Assembly: GCA_031431125.1 (NCBI GenBank)
Contig: JANPCX010000046.1
Span: 62,001 to 126,000, forward strand
Direction of reading: 5' to 3'
Source of the DNA: JANPCX01 sp031431125
GTDB lineage: Bacteria > Pseudomonadota > Gammaproteobacteria > Burkholderiales > Burkholderiaceae_C
DNA: 64,000 nt
Below the pieces are notes generated by a model. That model was not told where the DNA came from and searched no databases. It saw nothing but the letters and a program-made list of their open reading frames with translations. Below are positions 33,111 through 41,686 of the stretch, piece by piece (the stretch's first letter is position 1; the number at the start of each line of letters is the position of its first letter). The translations under genes were made by a program, and so were the position numbers.

Positions 33111-34618
33111 GGTTGGGGGCTCAGGCGAGGATTTTTGAAAGCAACGGGGTGGCGGTGGCTTGGGCCAGGGTGGGCCTCGGCCTGTGAGCGGCCCAGCACA
33201 ATGCCCAGCAGCAAGAAATAACCGGCGCAGGAGTTGGGGCTCAGTGCCACTTCGTTGAATGCAATGTTGAAGAAGATGGCGTAAAAAAGAGATGCCACTA
33301 GCACGCGTTCCCTCACCTGCGTGACGCCCGGCAAACGTTCGGCAATTGCCACGAAGAAGGTGCCAAACACCACGAATGCCAAGAGGCCGAGCTGGCCAAT
33401 GATCAAACCCAGACCGCTTTCGCGGATGTCGTCTGAGCCTTCAGCCAATACGCCCACGCCGCCCAAGCCCCGACCAAAGGGGTGGGCAGGCAAACTGGTG
33501 ATGGCAGCGGCAAGACCGTGCACATGGGTGAGCAAACTTTGTGTGGAGTGCAGCAAGGTGTAGCCCACCATGGCAGCGCCCAGGGCGGCCGCCATGAGGG
33601 CGCCACACACAAACAAAAACCGGCTGCCGAAGTAGTAGGCCCAGACGGTGAAAAAAATCAGCAAACCCAACAAGGCGCCTTTGCTGATGGCCAAAACAAT
33701 GGCCAGCAAACAAAAAGAGGCCAGAACCCAGCGCCTGCCATACCAAGCCAACATGAAGAAAAAGAAGAGCACGGTGCCAAAGTTCACCGGGTCGGCGTAG
33801 GACGAGGCCATGCGCCGAATCTGTTCACCAAAAATCCGTTCTGACGAGACGAAGTTGGCGGGCAGCCCCCAGTGGGCCAAATTGGGAATGCCTTTTTTGA
33901 TCCACAGCGTATCGATGTTGAAGAGGTCCCACACCCACTCTGACAGAACGTACTCGACGAAGCCAAAGCCGATGGTCAACCAAGCCAGCACCACCACAAT
34001 GCGTGTGAAATGGTCTTGGCGCACACGTTGTGCGGCGAGCAAACCCAGCAGCAAAAAGACGGCGGGGGTGATCATGTTCCTTGCCGAGGTGACCATGGCC
34101 ACCATGGGTGCATGCAGCAAGGCGACCGACACCACACCGAAAAGCAACAAGGCCAGCGCGACAGCCGCACTCACCTTGACCAAGGGGTCTTTGATGTTGG
34201 CCTTCAGCACAAAACCGAAAACCAGTACCAGCCCCACGGCATAAACAATGTGGGCCAACAAAGACACCTGGATGGACAACGCGTCCGCCCGTTCCGCAAC
34301 CGATCCGAGGTAGAGGTTTTGTGTGGCCGAGATCCACAGCGGGATCAACACATAGCCCGAGATGTCGCGTTGGTTGCTGAACATCAAACCGCAACCGATG
34401 TAGGCCAATGTGGCGAAGAGGGCAGCGCTCGCGCACAGAATCACGCCGGCCGGGTCCAGCAAATATGCCAATAAAGCTGGAGATACCAGCATCAGGTACA
34501 CCAGCACGGTGCCACTGACGTCGGTTTGCAGCCCGTTTTTGATCACCGGCTTTGGTGCCCAAGCGGTCTGAGGCCCGCGCCATGTCGGAGCGCTGGTGGA
34601 GGTGTGGGCCACGCTCAT
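33107..34618 (-). CDS. O-antigen ligase/Wzy-like polysaccharide polymerase
   Basis: 503 residues from ATG 34618 (MSVAHTSTSAPTW; the frame is open to 34678). At least ten hydrophobic segments, with a large soluble loop (about 235-290) containing ANFVSSERIFGEQIRRMASS, followed by the AISKGALLGLLIFF helix of the Wzy/WaaL family. The segment FGRGLGGVGVLAEGSDDIRE precedes the last helices. It should polymerise or ligate undecaprenyl-linked repeat units on the periplasmic side. It starts inside the GH5 stop (ATGA). Confidence 0.85.
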   Translation of the reverse strand: MSVAHTSTSAPTWRGPQTAWAPKPVIKNGLQTDVSGTVLVYLMLVSPALLAYLLDPAGVILCASAALFATLAYIGCGLMFSNQRDISGYVLIPLWISATQNLYLGSVAERADALSIQVSLLAHIVYAVGLVLVFGFVLKANIKDPLVKVSAAVALALLLFGVVSVALLHAPMVAMVTSARNMITPAVFLLLGLLAAQRVRQDHFTRIVVVLAWLTIGFGFVEYVLSEWVWDLFNIDTLWIKKGIPNLAHWGLPANFVSSERIFGEQIRRMASSYADPVNFGTVLFFFFMLAWYGRRWVLASFCLLAIVLAISKGALLGLLIFFTVWAYYFGSRFLFVCGALMAAALGAAMVGYTLLHSTQSLLTHVHGLAAAITSLPAHPFGRGLGGVGVLAEGSDDIRESGLGLIIGQLGLLAFVVFGTFFVAIAERLPGVTQVRERVLVASLFYAIFFNIAFNEVALSPNSCAGYFLLLGIVLGRSQAEAHPGPSHRHPVAFKNPRLSPQP

Positions 34619-35664
34619 GGTTGGGTGTTCTGCACGATGGCGTCCAGCATGGCGGGGTTGGGCATCCAGCCCTCCCAAATCTGAAACGCATGAAAGCCCC
34701 AGGACCAGCCGGCTTCATTGAACAAGTCGAGCAGGTCTTTGATGTAACGACCGCGGGCATCGGCATTCGCGAAATGGTTGATGCCGAACTCGCCCACAAA
34801 GATGGGCACCTGGTGTTTCTTGGCGAACACCAGCGCGTCATTCATGTGCTGGGTCAACTGGGCTTTGTCGACCAGCATGCCCGCGTAGTTTCCGGGGTAG
34901 CTCAGGGCGGCGATTTGCCCGAACTGGCGCACGCCTTGGTGGGTCAGCTCCACCGGGTGATACATGTGGAAGCTGTAGACGATGTAAGGGTCGTCAATTT
35001 TCTCCAACTGCCGGAAGCGAAACGGTTTCGCCCAGTCGGTGGTTTCAACAATCAATGGGACTTTGCTGTCGACTTCGCGAACCGCGGTGACGAGCCGTTT
35101 GGCCAAAACGTTCCAGTCCTGCATCGTGCCGCGTATTTGGCGAAAGTCTTTTTGGAAATCGTCCGGCGGTGTGGGTTCGTTCAGCAGGTCGTAGCCGATC
35201 AAAGCCGGGTGGTCCTTGAAGACAAGGGCCAGGTTTTTCCACAGCATCACCAAGCGGTCCTGCAGCAAGGGTTGCGTCCACAGCTTGCCGTCGTGGCCTT
35301 CTGCGCCGCCCTCCGGTCTGTGCAGATCCAGAATGACGCCCAGGCCCCTCGCCTGCGCAGCATCCAGCAAGGTTTTGATTTGCTGGTGAATCACATGGTG
35401 TGGCGGCAGGCCAGAGATCGAGATGCCGAGCAGCATGTCGTCTTCCAGAATGATCTGTGCACGCACCGCATTGACGCCCCAGTTGTTCTTGAGCAAACCC
35501 AGCTCCAATGACGTCGTGGACAGCAACACATTCACGGCTTTGATCCGGCCTTGTTGCCAGTTCTGCCAGTTGGTTTCGTGTTGAGCGCAGGCGGGGCCCA
35601 GCGTGAGCAAGCTGCAACAAAGCAGCAGCGAACGAAACAGGGTGGGAATGGTGCGAATGCTCAT
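34615..35664 (-). CDS. Glycoside hydrolase family 5 protein, exported
   Basis: 349 residues from ATG 35664. An ATG at 35682 lies inside the neighbouring repeat element, so it is not preferred. The signal peptide is RSLLLCCSLLTLGPACA, cleavage before QHETN. The (beta/alpha)8 barrel has the acid/base Glu in LIGYDLLNEPTPP, the SFHMYHP segment and the nucleophile Glu in VPIFVGEFGINHF. Such enzymes cut beta-glucan or mannan chains. In an EPS operon it probably trims or releases polymer in the periplasm. The repeat at 35672-36078 now separates it from the flippase gene. Confidence 0.88.
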   Translation of the reverse strand: MSIRTIPTLFRSLLLCCSLLTLGPACAQHETNWQNWQQGRIKAVNVLLSTTSLELGLLKNNWGVNAVRAQIILEDDMLLGISISGLPPHHVIHQQIKTLLDAAQARGLGVILDLHRPEGGAEGHDGKLWTQPLLQDRLVMLWKNLALVFKDHPALIGYDLLNEPTPPDDFQKDFRQIRGTMQDWNVLAKRLVTAVREVDSKVPLIVETTDWAKPFRFRQLEKIDDPYIVYSFHMYHPVELTHQGVRQFGQIAALSYPGNYAGMLVDKAQLTQHMNDALVFAKKHQVPIFVGEFGINHFANADARGRYIKDLLDLFNEAGWSWGFHAFQIWEGWMPNPAMLDAIVQNTQP

Positions 35665-35671
35665 ACAGACC

Positions 35672-36078
35672 CTAGCCCGCATGTTTCACCAGGGGCGCGC
35701 CCGAGTGGGTTGTGCTGCGGTGCGCTGGCAAGGGTGTAGCAGGGATTTAGCGAAACTTCGTTTTCGGACAGCTTGCTGTCCGCCTGCGGAACGACCAGCG
35801 CTTGCACGCGCTGGTGCGCCCTGCAAGGGTGACGACGCTGCGGGCTTGTGCCCGCGAGGCTGAGACCGGACACAAACAGTCCTTGAGGACTGTTTGTGCC
35901 TGTCGAGGGCCAAAGCCTCTGGCTTTGGCGGAGCAACGCAGCCAGCGTGCCGCGGCACAGCTCAATCGGGTGTGTAGCGCTCGGTACAAATTGGATTTGG
36001 CACTCGAAGCCAGGAAAGTGAGCATTCATGAAGTGTTGCGGGGCATAGAAGAGCGACCTGGTGAAATATGCGGGCTAG
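35672..36078. mobile_element. MITE-like hairpin-chain repeat, copy 2 (flippase/GH5 junction)
   Basis: The 22-bp terminal inverted repeats, 35672-35693 and 36057-36078, differ at one position and begin CTAGCCCGCAT. Both ends carry CTAG, so the target duplication may be CTAG or TA. Internal hairpins: 35765-35772/35775-35782, CACAAACAGTCC 35871-35882 with GGACTGTTTGTG 35887-35898, and CCAAAGCC 35910-35917 with GGCTTTGG 35921-35928. There is no open frame for a transposase. One end supplies the flippase stop codon (36075-36077). Removing the element with one CTAG leaves the flippase TAG 7 nt before the GH5 ATG. Parts of the core match copies 1 and 3. Confidence 0.8.
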
Positions 36079-37379
36079 TTCTTCGCGCGCAAAGCGCGGA
36101 TGTCAAGGTTCCAGCCCCGCAGCGCATTCACGCCAAAGATATGGCGCACGCAACCGAACAAGTAGGCCAAGGCCATGGCCCATTCACTCACCACCATGGC
36201 CACAGTAGCGCCCAGAAGGCCATGGCTGGAGATGGCGACAAATGACAGCGGCACCATCACCACCGCCAACACCATTTGCGTGTGCAGCCGTGGTTTCATG
36301 TTGCCAAAGGTGCCATAGGCGGCCGCGATGAAACAGGAGAGGTAACGAGCCGGGATGCACAGGCTGGCCATGGCCAACACGGTGCCCACCTCGTCGTAAG
36401 CCGAACCGAAAGCGATGTGCACCAAATAAGGCGCGAGCAGCGCAACACCAACTGCCATCAGCAGACCCGTGAGCAAGGCGACACCGCAGCATGTCCTGAA
36501 AACCTTCAAGAAGAAGGCAGGGTGGTGCGTGGCCCAAAGGTGAAACTTCACCATCAGGTAACGCTGGGCCACGACGGTGGGAATCAGGTACACCGCGGTC
36601 AGAATGCTCAGCCCCAAGCTGAACACACCCGCTGCTGTGTGCGACGACAGGGTGGCCAACATCAGCACGCCACTTTGAAAGTAAACCAAAAAAACAAAAT
36701 TGCTCAGACCGAAAGGCCAGGCACTTGCAGCTGCTTGGGTGAACGGTACTTTCTCCATGGCGGGCGCTGTGCGAGGTGACTCCCGACTTGGCTGGTCTTT
36801 CCAGCGGGCGCGCAGCAGGGTCGCCAATGCCAACACCCCCACGGCCGTCGACACGACACCAATGCCGATGGAGATGGCCACAATGCTCCAGTTCAAAAGC
36901 CAACCGGCCAGGGCAACCGCCACGCGCAGCAAGTTGGGAACCACTGTCCACATCGACACCCCGAGATGGTTGCCCTCCACCTGGTAGCGGGAGATGGCCA
37001 ATTCAGCGCCCACGAATGAGAGGATCAAAGGAGCCAAGGCCAATCCAACCATGAGGCCGGTGCTGTCTGTGCTCAAGGAGATGGTGTAGGCCGCACAGGC
37101 CAAGATGCCGGCACACATGGAGTAGGACATCGCGGTCAGGCAGCCCTTGATCCACCGCCGCGCCGCTGGCCCTTCTTCACCGAAGACCCGCAGCAAAAAG
37201 CCCGACACACCCAAGCCCGCCAGCGGGGCCAAGATGGCTGCGGCAGTCAGCGCACCCGCGTACAGGCCGTAGTCGTTGGGTTGCACGGAACGGGCAATCA
37301 TCATTTGGCTGAGTAAGGCGAAACCCGCCGCGAACAAGGAGGCCAGCCACATGAAGGAGATGGAACGAATGGCGGCCAT
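36075..37379 (-). CDS. Polysaccharide flippase (Wzx/MATE-like)
   Basis: 434 residues from ATG 37379. About twelve to fourteen hydrophobic segments, starting SISFMWLASLFAAGFALLSQ and then MIARSVQPNDYGLYAGALTA, the usual N-terminus of polysaccharide biosynthesis (Wzx) transporters. It should flip undecaprenyl-linked repeats across the inner membrane. It starts 2 nt after the epsI stop. Its stop lies at the CTAG end of a repeat element, and the C-terminus LDIRALRAKN appears intact. Confidence 0.85.
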   Translation of the reverse strand: MAAIRSISFMWLASLFAAGFALLSQMMIARSVQPNDYGLYAGALTAAAILAPLAGLGVSGFLLRVFGEEGPAARRWIKGCLTAMSYSMCAGILACAAYTISLSTDSTGLMVGLALAPLILSFVGAELAISRYQVEGNHLGVSMWTVVPNLLRVAVALAGWLLNWSIVAISIGIGVVSTAVGVLALATLLRARWKDQPSRESPRTAPAMEKVPFTQAAASAWPFGLSNFVFLVYFQSGVLMLATLSSHTAAGVFSLGLSILTAVYLIPTVVAQRYLMVKFHLWATHHPAFFLKVFRTCCGVALLTGLLMAVGVALLAPYLVHIAFGSAYDEVGTVLAMASLCIPARYLSCFIAAAYGTFGNMKPRLHTQMVLAVVMVPLSFVAISSHGLLGATVAMVVSEWAMALAYLFGCVRHIFGVNALRGWNLDIRALRAKN

Positions 37380-37381
37380 CG

Positions 37382-38068
37382 TTATCCGCCAATCAATACC
37401 AAGCGCGCACTGCTGGACAACGCGCCCACCATGGACTGCATGAAGGCCTGGTGCACGGGGTAGGCCGCTTGGGCATCTTGCGAGATGGACGAGGCCCGCA
37501 CCAACACGCCATCTGGAATTTGACCGGACAAGCCGTAGCGGATGCGCGCCAAACTTTGTTTGAATTGACCCAGCACGAATTGGTTGCCGATGCGCACCCA
37601 ATAGGTCACGGGTTCATGGCGTTGGCCCAGGTGGGTCATCAGGTGTTGGACGGGGATGGTGGTGGTGCCTGCATGAATGGTGTTGGCGCCTTGGGGCCGC
37701 ACCTGAAAGCCTTGCGCGGTGTAGCAGACCTCGGGCCGATGCACTTGCAAATCGCGTGATTGACTGGCCCCATAAGCGATGGACAGCATCACCACCTCAC
37801 CGCTGGAATTGACATAGGTGCGGGTGAGTGTTTCGGTGTAAGTCGCTTGCAGCTGAGCAGCCAGTTGCGGGTTGATGATTTGCTGGCTGGTGTGACGCAG
37901 TTCAGTCCAGTCACCAAAACTGCGAGGCACGAGTTCGGCCAAATTCACAGTTTGTTCTTGGTCGGAGGTGAATTTTTTGGGGCTCATCCACGCAGCTGCA
38001 CTGGCGCACAACACCATCAGTGCCAACACCAACCAATTCTTGAGTCCACTGCTTGCCATGGCGTTCAT
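37382..38068 (-). CDS. epsI: Exosortase-associated protein EpsI
   Basis: 228 residues. An N-terminal membrane anchor (WLVLALMVLCASAAAWM) precedes a periplasmic domain with the EpsI hallmark HRPEVCYTAQGFQV and the LVPRSFGDWTEL and YWVRIGNQFVLGQFKQSLAR segments. EpsI-like proteins accompany exosortases in EPS-linked PEP-CTERM systems, and their exact role is unsettled. Its ATG overlaps the xrtB stop as ATGA. Confidence 0.92.
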   Translation of the reverse strand: MNAMASSGLKNWLVLALMVLCASAAAWMSPKKFTSDQEQTVNLAELVPRSFGDWTELRHTSQQIINPQLAAQLQATYTETLTRTYVNSSGEVVMLSIAYGASQSRDLQVHRPEVCYTAQGFQVRPQGANTIHAGTTTIPVQHLMTHLGQRHEPVTYWVRIGNQFVLGQFKQSLARIRYGLSGQIPDGVLVRASSISQDAQAAYPVHQAFMQSMVGALSSSARLVLIGG

Positions 38069-39066
38069 CTCGAAGGCGCGATGTGGCGCCGTGCTCCCGC
38101 AGGTTTGGCAAGGCGCTGCAGGGCTGCATCGACCGCAACCACCAAGAGCAAGGCACTCAAGAACAGCACCATGCCAGCAAATCCGTGCAGAAAACCCTGG
38201 CCGGCTTCGTCACCAAAGTGGTAGGTGACCAAGGTCAATGTGATGACGCGGATGACGTTGGCGGTGAATGAGATGGGGACGATCAACACCGCCAAAGTGA
38301 CATTGCGAAAAACAGAATCCCGGCGCACCAAACTCAAGTACAACAGGCCCAGTGCTTCCAAGGTGAGCAGGGTGTGCAAGCCAGCGCAGGCATCTGCCAC
38401 CAAGAGCACATACTGGCCCACTTGCAACACCACACCGGTGCGGGCGATTGGATAGCCAGCCCAATACAGCACGTGTTCAGCCACATAGGACACCGCCATC
38501 TTCATGGGCATGGTCAGGGTGTCCACCACCATGCTGGGCAAGGGCACCATGAAGAGCATGAAAAAGAAAACAAACCACTGGGTTTTGAGGGCTTGCACGC
38601 CGAAGTTCAGCAACAGCAAACCCGCCAGCAAGGCCACGGCGGAACCGACCTCCAGCATCAAGATGTTTTGCGAGCGCCCCACGGTGTACATCAGCAATGC
38701 CAGCACCAACACTGGCCAGCCCCAAACGCTGGCTTCTTGGCCGCGACTGACCGCCAGCATCGTGTCCCACTTGCGATGGGCCAACCACAATGAGATCACC
38801 AACACAATGGGACCATGCATGTGGTCGTCTTTGGCCCACAAGCCGGTCAGCAAGTCCCGCAAGGTGGGCAGGTAGAGCAGCAGCAAGCCCAATACGAGGG
38901 GCAACCAGCGCAGCGCGACGTTCGCAGGCCCTCCGGGGGCGTACAGCGCCTGTGCATGGAGCGAGGATGAGGCCATGGCGTGATGTGACGGCCGTGCAGT
39001 CTCGGGTTTGGAGACGATAGCCCCCGTGCTCACCAGCAGGTCTGCACCGACGCGCCATTCACGCAT
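38065..39066 (-). CDS. xrtB: Exosortase B
   Basis: 333 residues from ATG 39066; ATG 38976 (MASSSLHAQAL) is an alternative giving 303. A polytopic membrane cysteine protease/transpeptidase. The catalytic triad is visible as Cys227 (VADACAGLHTLLTLEALG), Arg273 (FTANVIRVITL) and His294 (QGFLHGFAGM). The GLWAKDDHMHGPIVLVISLW segment matches the exosortase N-terminal loop. It should cleave PEP-CTERM signals, as in the gene at 47281-47817. It sits between epsG and epsI, the standard place in XrtB clusters. Confidence 0.93.
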   Translation of the reverse strand: MREWRVGADLLVSTGAIVSKPETARPSHHAMASSSLHAQALYAPGGPANVALRWLPLVLGLLLLYLPTLRDLLTGLWAKDDHMHGPIVLVISLWLAHRKWDTMLAVSRGQEASVWGWPVLVLALLMYTVGRSQNILMLEVGSAVALLAGLLLLNFGVQALKTQWFVFFFMLFMVPLPSMVVDTLTMPMKMAVSYVAEHVLYWAGYPIARTGVVLQVGQYVLLVADACAGLHTLLTLEALGLLYLSLVRRDSVFRNVTLAVLIVPISFTANVIRVITLTLVTYHFGDEAGQGFLHGFAGMVLFLSALLLVVAVDAALQRLAKPAGARRHIAPSR

Positions 39067-39979
39067 CGTTGAGCACCGCGCCCACCACAGCGGCGGCGCC
39101 ACTGTCTTGCAAACGGCCCAGCAGGGAAGCACTGTGTGGCACCGAGCTGATGTTGCGACGGGCCACCATCAGCGCCGCACCAGCACGTGATGTGATGATT
39201 TCGGCGTCGGAAAACTGCTGTGCGGCCGGGGTGTCGATGATGACGAGGTCGTAGGTCAACCCCGCTTCGTGCAGCAGCGCCGAAAACCCGGGTCGGCCCA
39301 GCAGCTCCTGGGGATTTGGTGGGAAAGCGCCGCTGGGCAACACGGCCAAACCTGGCAAACCCACAATTGGGTGGGCGGCTTCGTGCAACGTGGTGCGCCC
39401 GGCCAGCAGTCCGGAGAGACCCACACTGGCCCCGAGCTTGAACATGGTGCGCAAACGACCGGCGCGCAAATCACCGTCGATCAACAAGGTGCGCTCGCCT
39501 TGCTGGGCAAAGACGATGGCCAGGTTGGCTGCGACAAAACTGCGGCCCTCGCCGCTGTTGGGGCTGATCACCGCCAAGGCACGCGGACCGCTTGCCGCAT
39601 TGAACCAGCGAAGCATGAGCTGGCTGCGCACCGCGCGGAGGTTCTCGCCAGCGCGGCTGAAGGGTTTGTAGGCCGCCACCAACTCGGTGCTGACGCTGGC
39701 GTCTTGGTTGGGCAGGTAGGCATAGTGGAACTGGCGGCTCAGCGCGAAGTCGACATCTTCTTTGCGCAGCAGCTTGAGTGCGACTGCAGTCGTGCCGAAC
39801 GGTGTTTTGTCTTGCTTTTGGCGTTCTGCCACACGCACCGCATCGGCGGGGCTCAGGCGGCCCGCGGCCACCAAGATGTCGCCGATGGTTCGTGTGGAGG
39901 CAGCCACGGCGCTGTAGTCTCGTTGTGGCTCAGCGGTTGACGACAGGGCGGGTTTCAGTGTGGTGATGTGGGCGTTCAT
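39059..39979 (-). CDS. epsG: EpsG, chain-length tyrosine kinase (BY-kinase-like ATPase)
   Basis: 306 residues from ATG 39979. The frame is open to 40165, but that part lies inside a repeat element. The N-terminal domain (about 31-90) resembles the type II secretion GspE N-domain (IGDILVAAGRLSPADAVRV). The P-loop is GEGRS at 143-147, with Arg where most kinases have Lys, and the Walker A' strand is LLIDGDLR (165-172). No tyrosine-rich C-tail is present. It partners with EpsF to set polysaccharide length. Before element insertion its ATG would have overlapped the epsF stop as ATGA. Confidence 0.9.
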   Translation of the reverse strand: MNAHITTLKPALSSTAEPQRDYSAVAASTRTIGDILVAAGRLSPADAVRVAERQKQDKTPFGTTAVALKLLRKEDVDFALSRQFHYAYLPNQDASVSTELVAAYKPFSRAGENLRAVRSQLMLRWFNAASGPRALAVISPNSGEGRSFVAANLAIVFAQQGERTLLIDGDLRAGRLRTMFKLGASVGLSGLLAGRTTLHEAAHPIVGLPGLAVLPSGAFPPNPQELLGRPGFSALLHEAGLTYDLVIIDTPAAQQFSDAEIITSRAGAALMVARRNISSVPHSASLLGRLQDSGAAAVVGAVLNDA

Positions 39980-39992
39980 GCACGTACTCCGG

Positions 39993-40342
39993 TAGGGCCT
40001 GTTAACACCAAGGATGCCAGTGCGAACGTGACCATTGGGGCGCAGAGCAAGGCGCACGGCGTGGCCAAGGCTCTTTGCCTTGGCGAGACGTGCAACGCCG
40101 CACTGCGCCCCAATGACCACGTTCCAGAAGGGTTGTTCCCCAAAAGGCCTTGCGCGGCGTTGCAAAGCCTCGCCGGGGGCCGAGCCCGGACATCAACAGT
40201 CCAGTGGACTGTTGATGCCTGGCGAGGAACCTTCGCCATGCGAAGGTGCGGCCTGCAAGGCCTACCCCGGCTTCGTTTTGCGCCTTGCTCAGGGCCTTTT
40301 GAAGAACAACGCATCTGGCATCCTTGGTGTTAACAGGCCCTA
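39993..40342. mobile_element. MITE-like hairpin-chain repeat, copy 1 (epsF/epsG junction)
   Basis: Perfect 27-bp terminal inverted repeats, 39993-40019 and 40316-40342, start TAGGGCCTGTTAACACC. With a TA duplication the element proper is about 346 bp. Inside are hairpins GCCAAGGC 40064-40071/40077-40084, CATCAACAGTCC 40191-40202 with GGACTGTTGATG 40206-40217, and CCTTCGC 40230-40236/40240-40246. No transposase frame. It supplies the last three codons and the stop of epsF. Removing it with one TA restores an epsF end IATGVRA whose TGA overlaps the epsG ATG. Confidence 0.82.
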
Positions 40343-41670
40343 GCAATGGTGCCCAGCATGGGCAAGCCCAAGGCGTGGGTGAGGTCTTCAATGCTGCGCA
40401 CCCTGCGGTTGCTCAGCTCTAACAGCAGCGCCAGCCCCAAGCCCAACAAGCCGCCGACAAAAATAGACACCAAGGTGTTGATCAGGACACGTGGTTTGGA
40501 CGCCGTCACGGGGACGCTCGCCGGATTCAACACGGCAATGTTGGTTTGGTTGGTGCGGCTTTCCATGTGGGTCTGAGATGCACGTTGACTGACTTGCTCG
40601 AAGGTGCGCTGCGCAGACTCGATGTCTCGTCGCAGCACGTTCAACTCGTCGCGTTGTTTGTTGAGCGCAAGAACCCGTGTTTTTTGGTTGGACAGCGCGG
40701 CCCGCAACTGCGCCTCGCGTTGTCGGCTGACCTGGTAGGTGGTCTCGATCGAGCGTGTGACCTTGCGTGTTTCCGACTCCAACTGGCCACGCAGTGTGAC
40801 CAGCTCGGCTTCGTTGCGTTGTGTTTGCGGGTGGTTCTTGCCCAAGTTGACATTGCCCTCCATGAGCTTGGCTTCCAACCGTGCAATATCCGCTTTCAGC
40901 CCGTTGATCACCGGGTTTTGCATCACCTCCGACAAGGTGTCACCCTGCGTGCTGTCACGTTTGCTCTGACTTTCGGTGGTGAGGCCTTGCAAGCCGGTGA
41001 GCTGGCTGCTGGTTTCATTCAACTTGGCGGTTTCAAAATCCAGTCGTTCGTCGGTGGAGGTGATGCCATTGGCTTGTTGAAAATCGGAAAGTGCTTTCTG
41101 TGCAGTTTCCAACTTGTCGCGGGCGGCTTTGGTCTGTTCGTCGAAAAAGGTCGCGTACTGCCGAGCAGGTGCAACGCGCAACTCCAAATTCACATCCATA
41201 TAGGCTTGGGCGAAGGCGTTGGCGACGGCGGCGGCAAAACGCGGGTCAGTGCCCGTGTAGTTGATGTTGATCACGTTGCTGTCACGTGCGGGCCTGACCT
41301 CCAGGTACTTCTGCAGCAACGTCGCCAACCAATCCGCCAGGTCACCTTTGTCGCTGGTCGATTCCTCCCACTGGCGGCGTATGGACTCGCTGTCCTCCAT
41401 CTTGAGCAGCTTCACCACACTTTTGGCCACGCGGTCGCTGTTGATGATGTCGACCTGGGTGGCCATGTAACTGGGCGCCACCATGCCTTGCAGCATCAGG
41501 CCACTGACGGGGTCGGGTGACTTCACATCTACCACCACCGAGGCCGTGGCGGTGTAGCGTTTTGGCAGCCACAGGCTCGCACCCACTGTGGTGGCCACGA
41601 CGAAAGCCAAAGTCAGCAACACCACCAGGTAGCGTGCGCGGAGGATGAGCAAAAACTGTTGCAGTGTCAT
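40330..41670 (-). CDS. epsF: EpsF, Wzz-type chain-length determinant
   Basis: 446 residues from ATG 41670 (MTLQQFLLILRARYLV). The Wzz domain starts with TM1 (VVLLTLAFVVATTVGASLWL) and PKRYTATASVVVDV. A long periplasmic coiled coil covers about 175-375. TM2 is INTLVSIFVGGLLGLGLALL, followed by a short cytoplasmic tail. The C-terminus now ends GTIARAC, where the last residues (RAC) and the stop are encoded by the inserted repeat; the reconstructed original end is GTIATGVRA. It co-polymerises with EpsG to control chain length and export. Confidence 0.92.
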   Translation of the reverse strand: MTLQQFLLILRARYLVVLLTLAFVVATTVGASLWLPKRYTATASVVVDVKSPDPVSGLMLQGMVAPSYMATQVDIINSDRVAKSVVKLLKMEDSESIRRQWEESTSDKGDLADWLATLLQKYLEVRPARDSNVININYTGTDPRFAAAVANAFAQAYMDVNLELRVAPARQYATFFDEQTKAARDKLETAQKALSDFQQANGITSTDERLDFETAKLNETSSQLTGLQGLTTESQSKRDSTQGDTLSEVMQNPVINGLKADIARLEAKLMEGNVNLGKNHPQTQRNEAELVTLRGQLESETRKVTRSIETTYQVSRQREAQLRAALSNQKTRVLALNKQRDELNVLRRDIESAQRTFEQVSQRASQTHMESRTNQTNIAVLNPASVPVTASKPRVLINTLVSIFVGGLLGLGLALLLELSNRRVRSIEDLTHALGLPMLGTIARAC

Positions 41671-41686
41671 GGGTTTGTTTCTCGTG

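Noticed and set aside
31839..33221. 460-residue plus-strand frame across the glycosyltransferase genes
   Set aside because: It spans two real genes and their gap on the other strand, with no domain and no ribosome site.
39980..40165. N-terminal extension of EpsG to 40165
   Set aside because: The extra 62 residues are encoded by the inserted repeat; homology and the reconstructed ATGA junction place the start at 39979.
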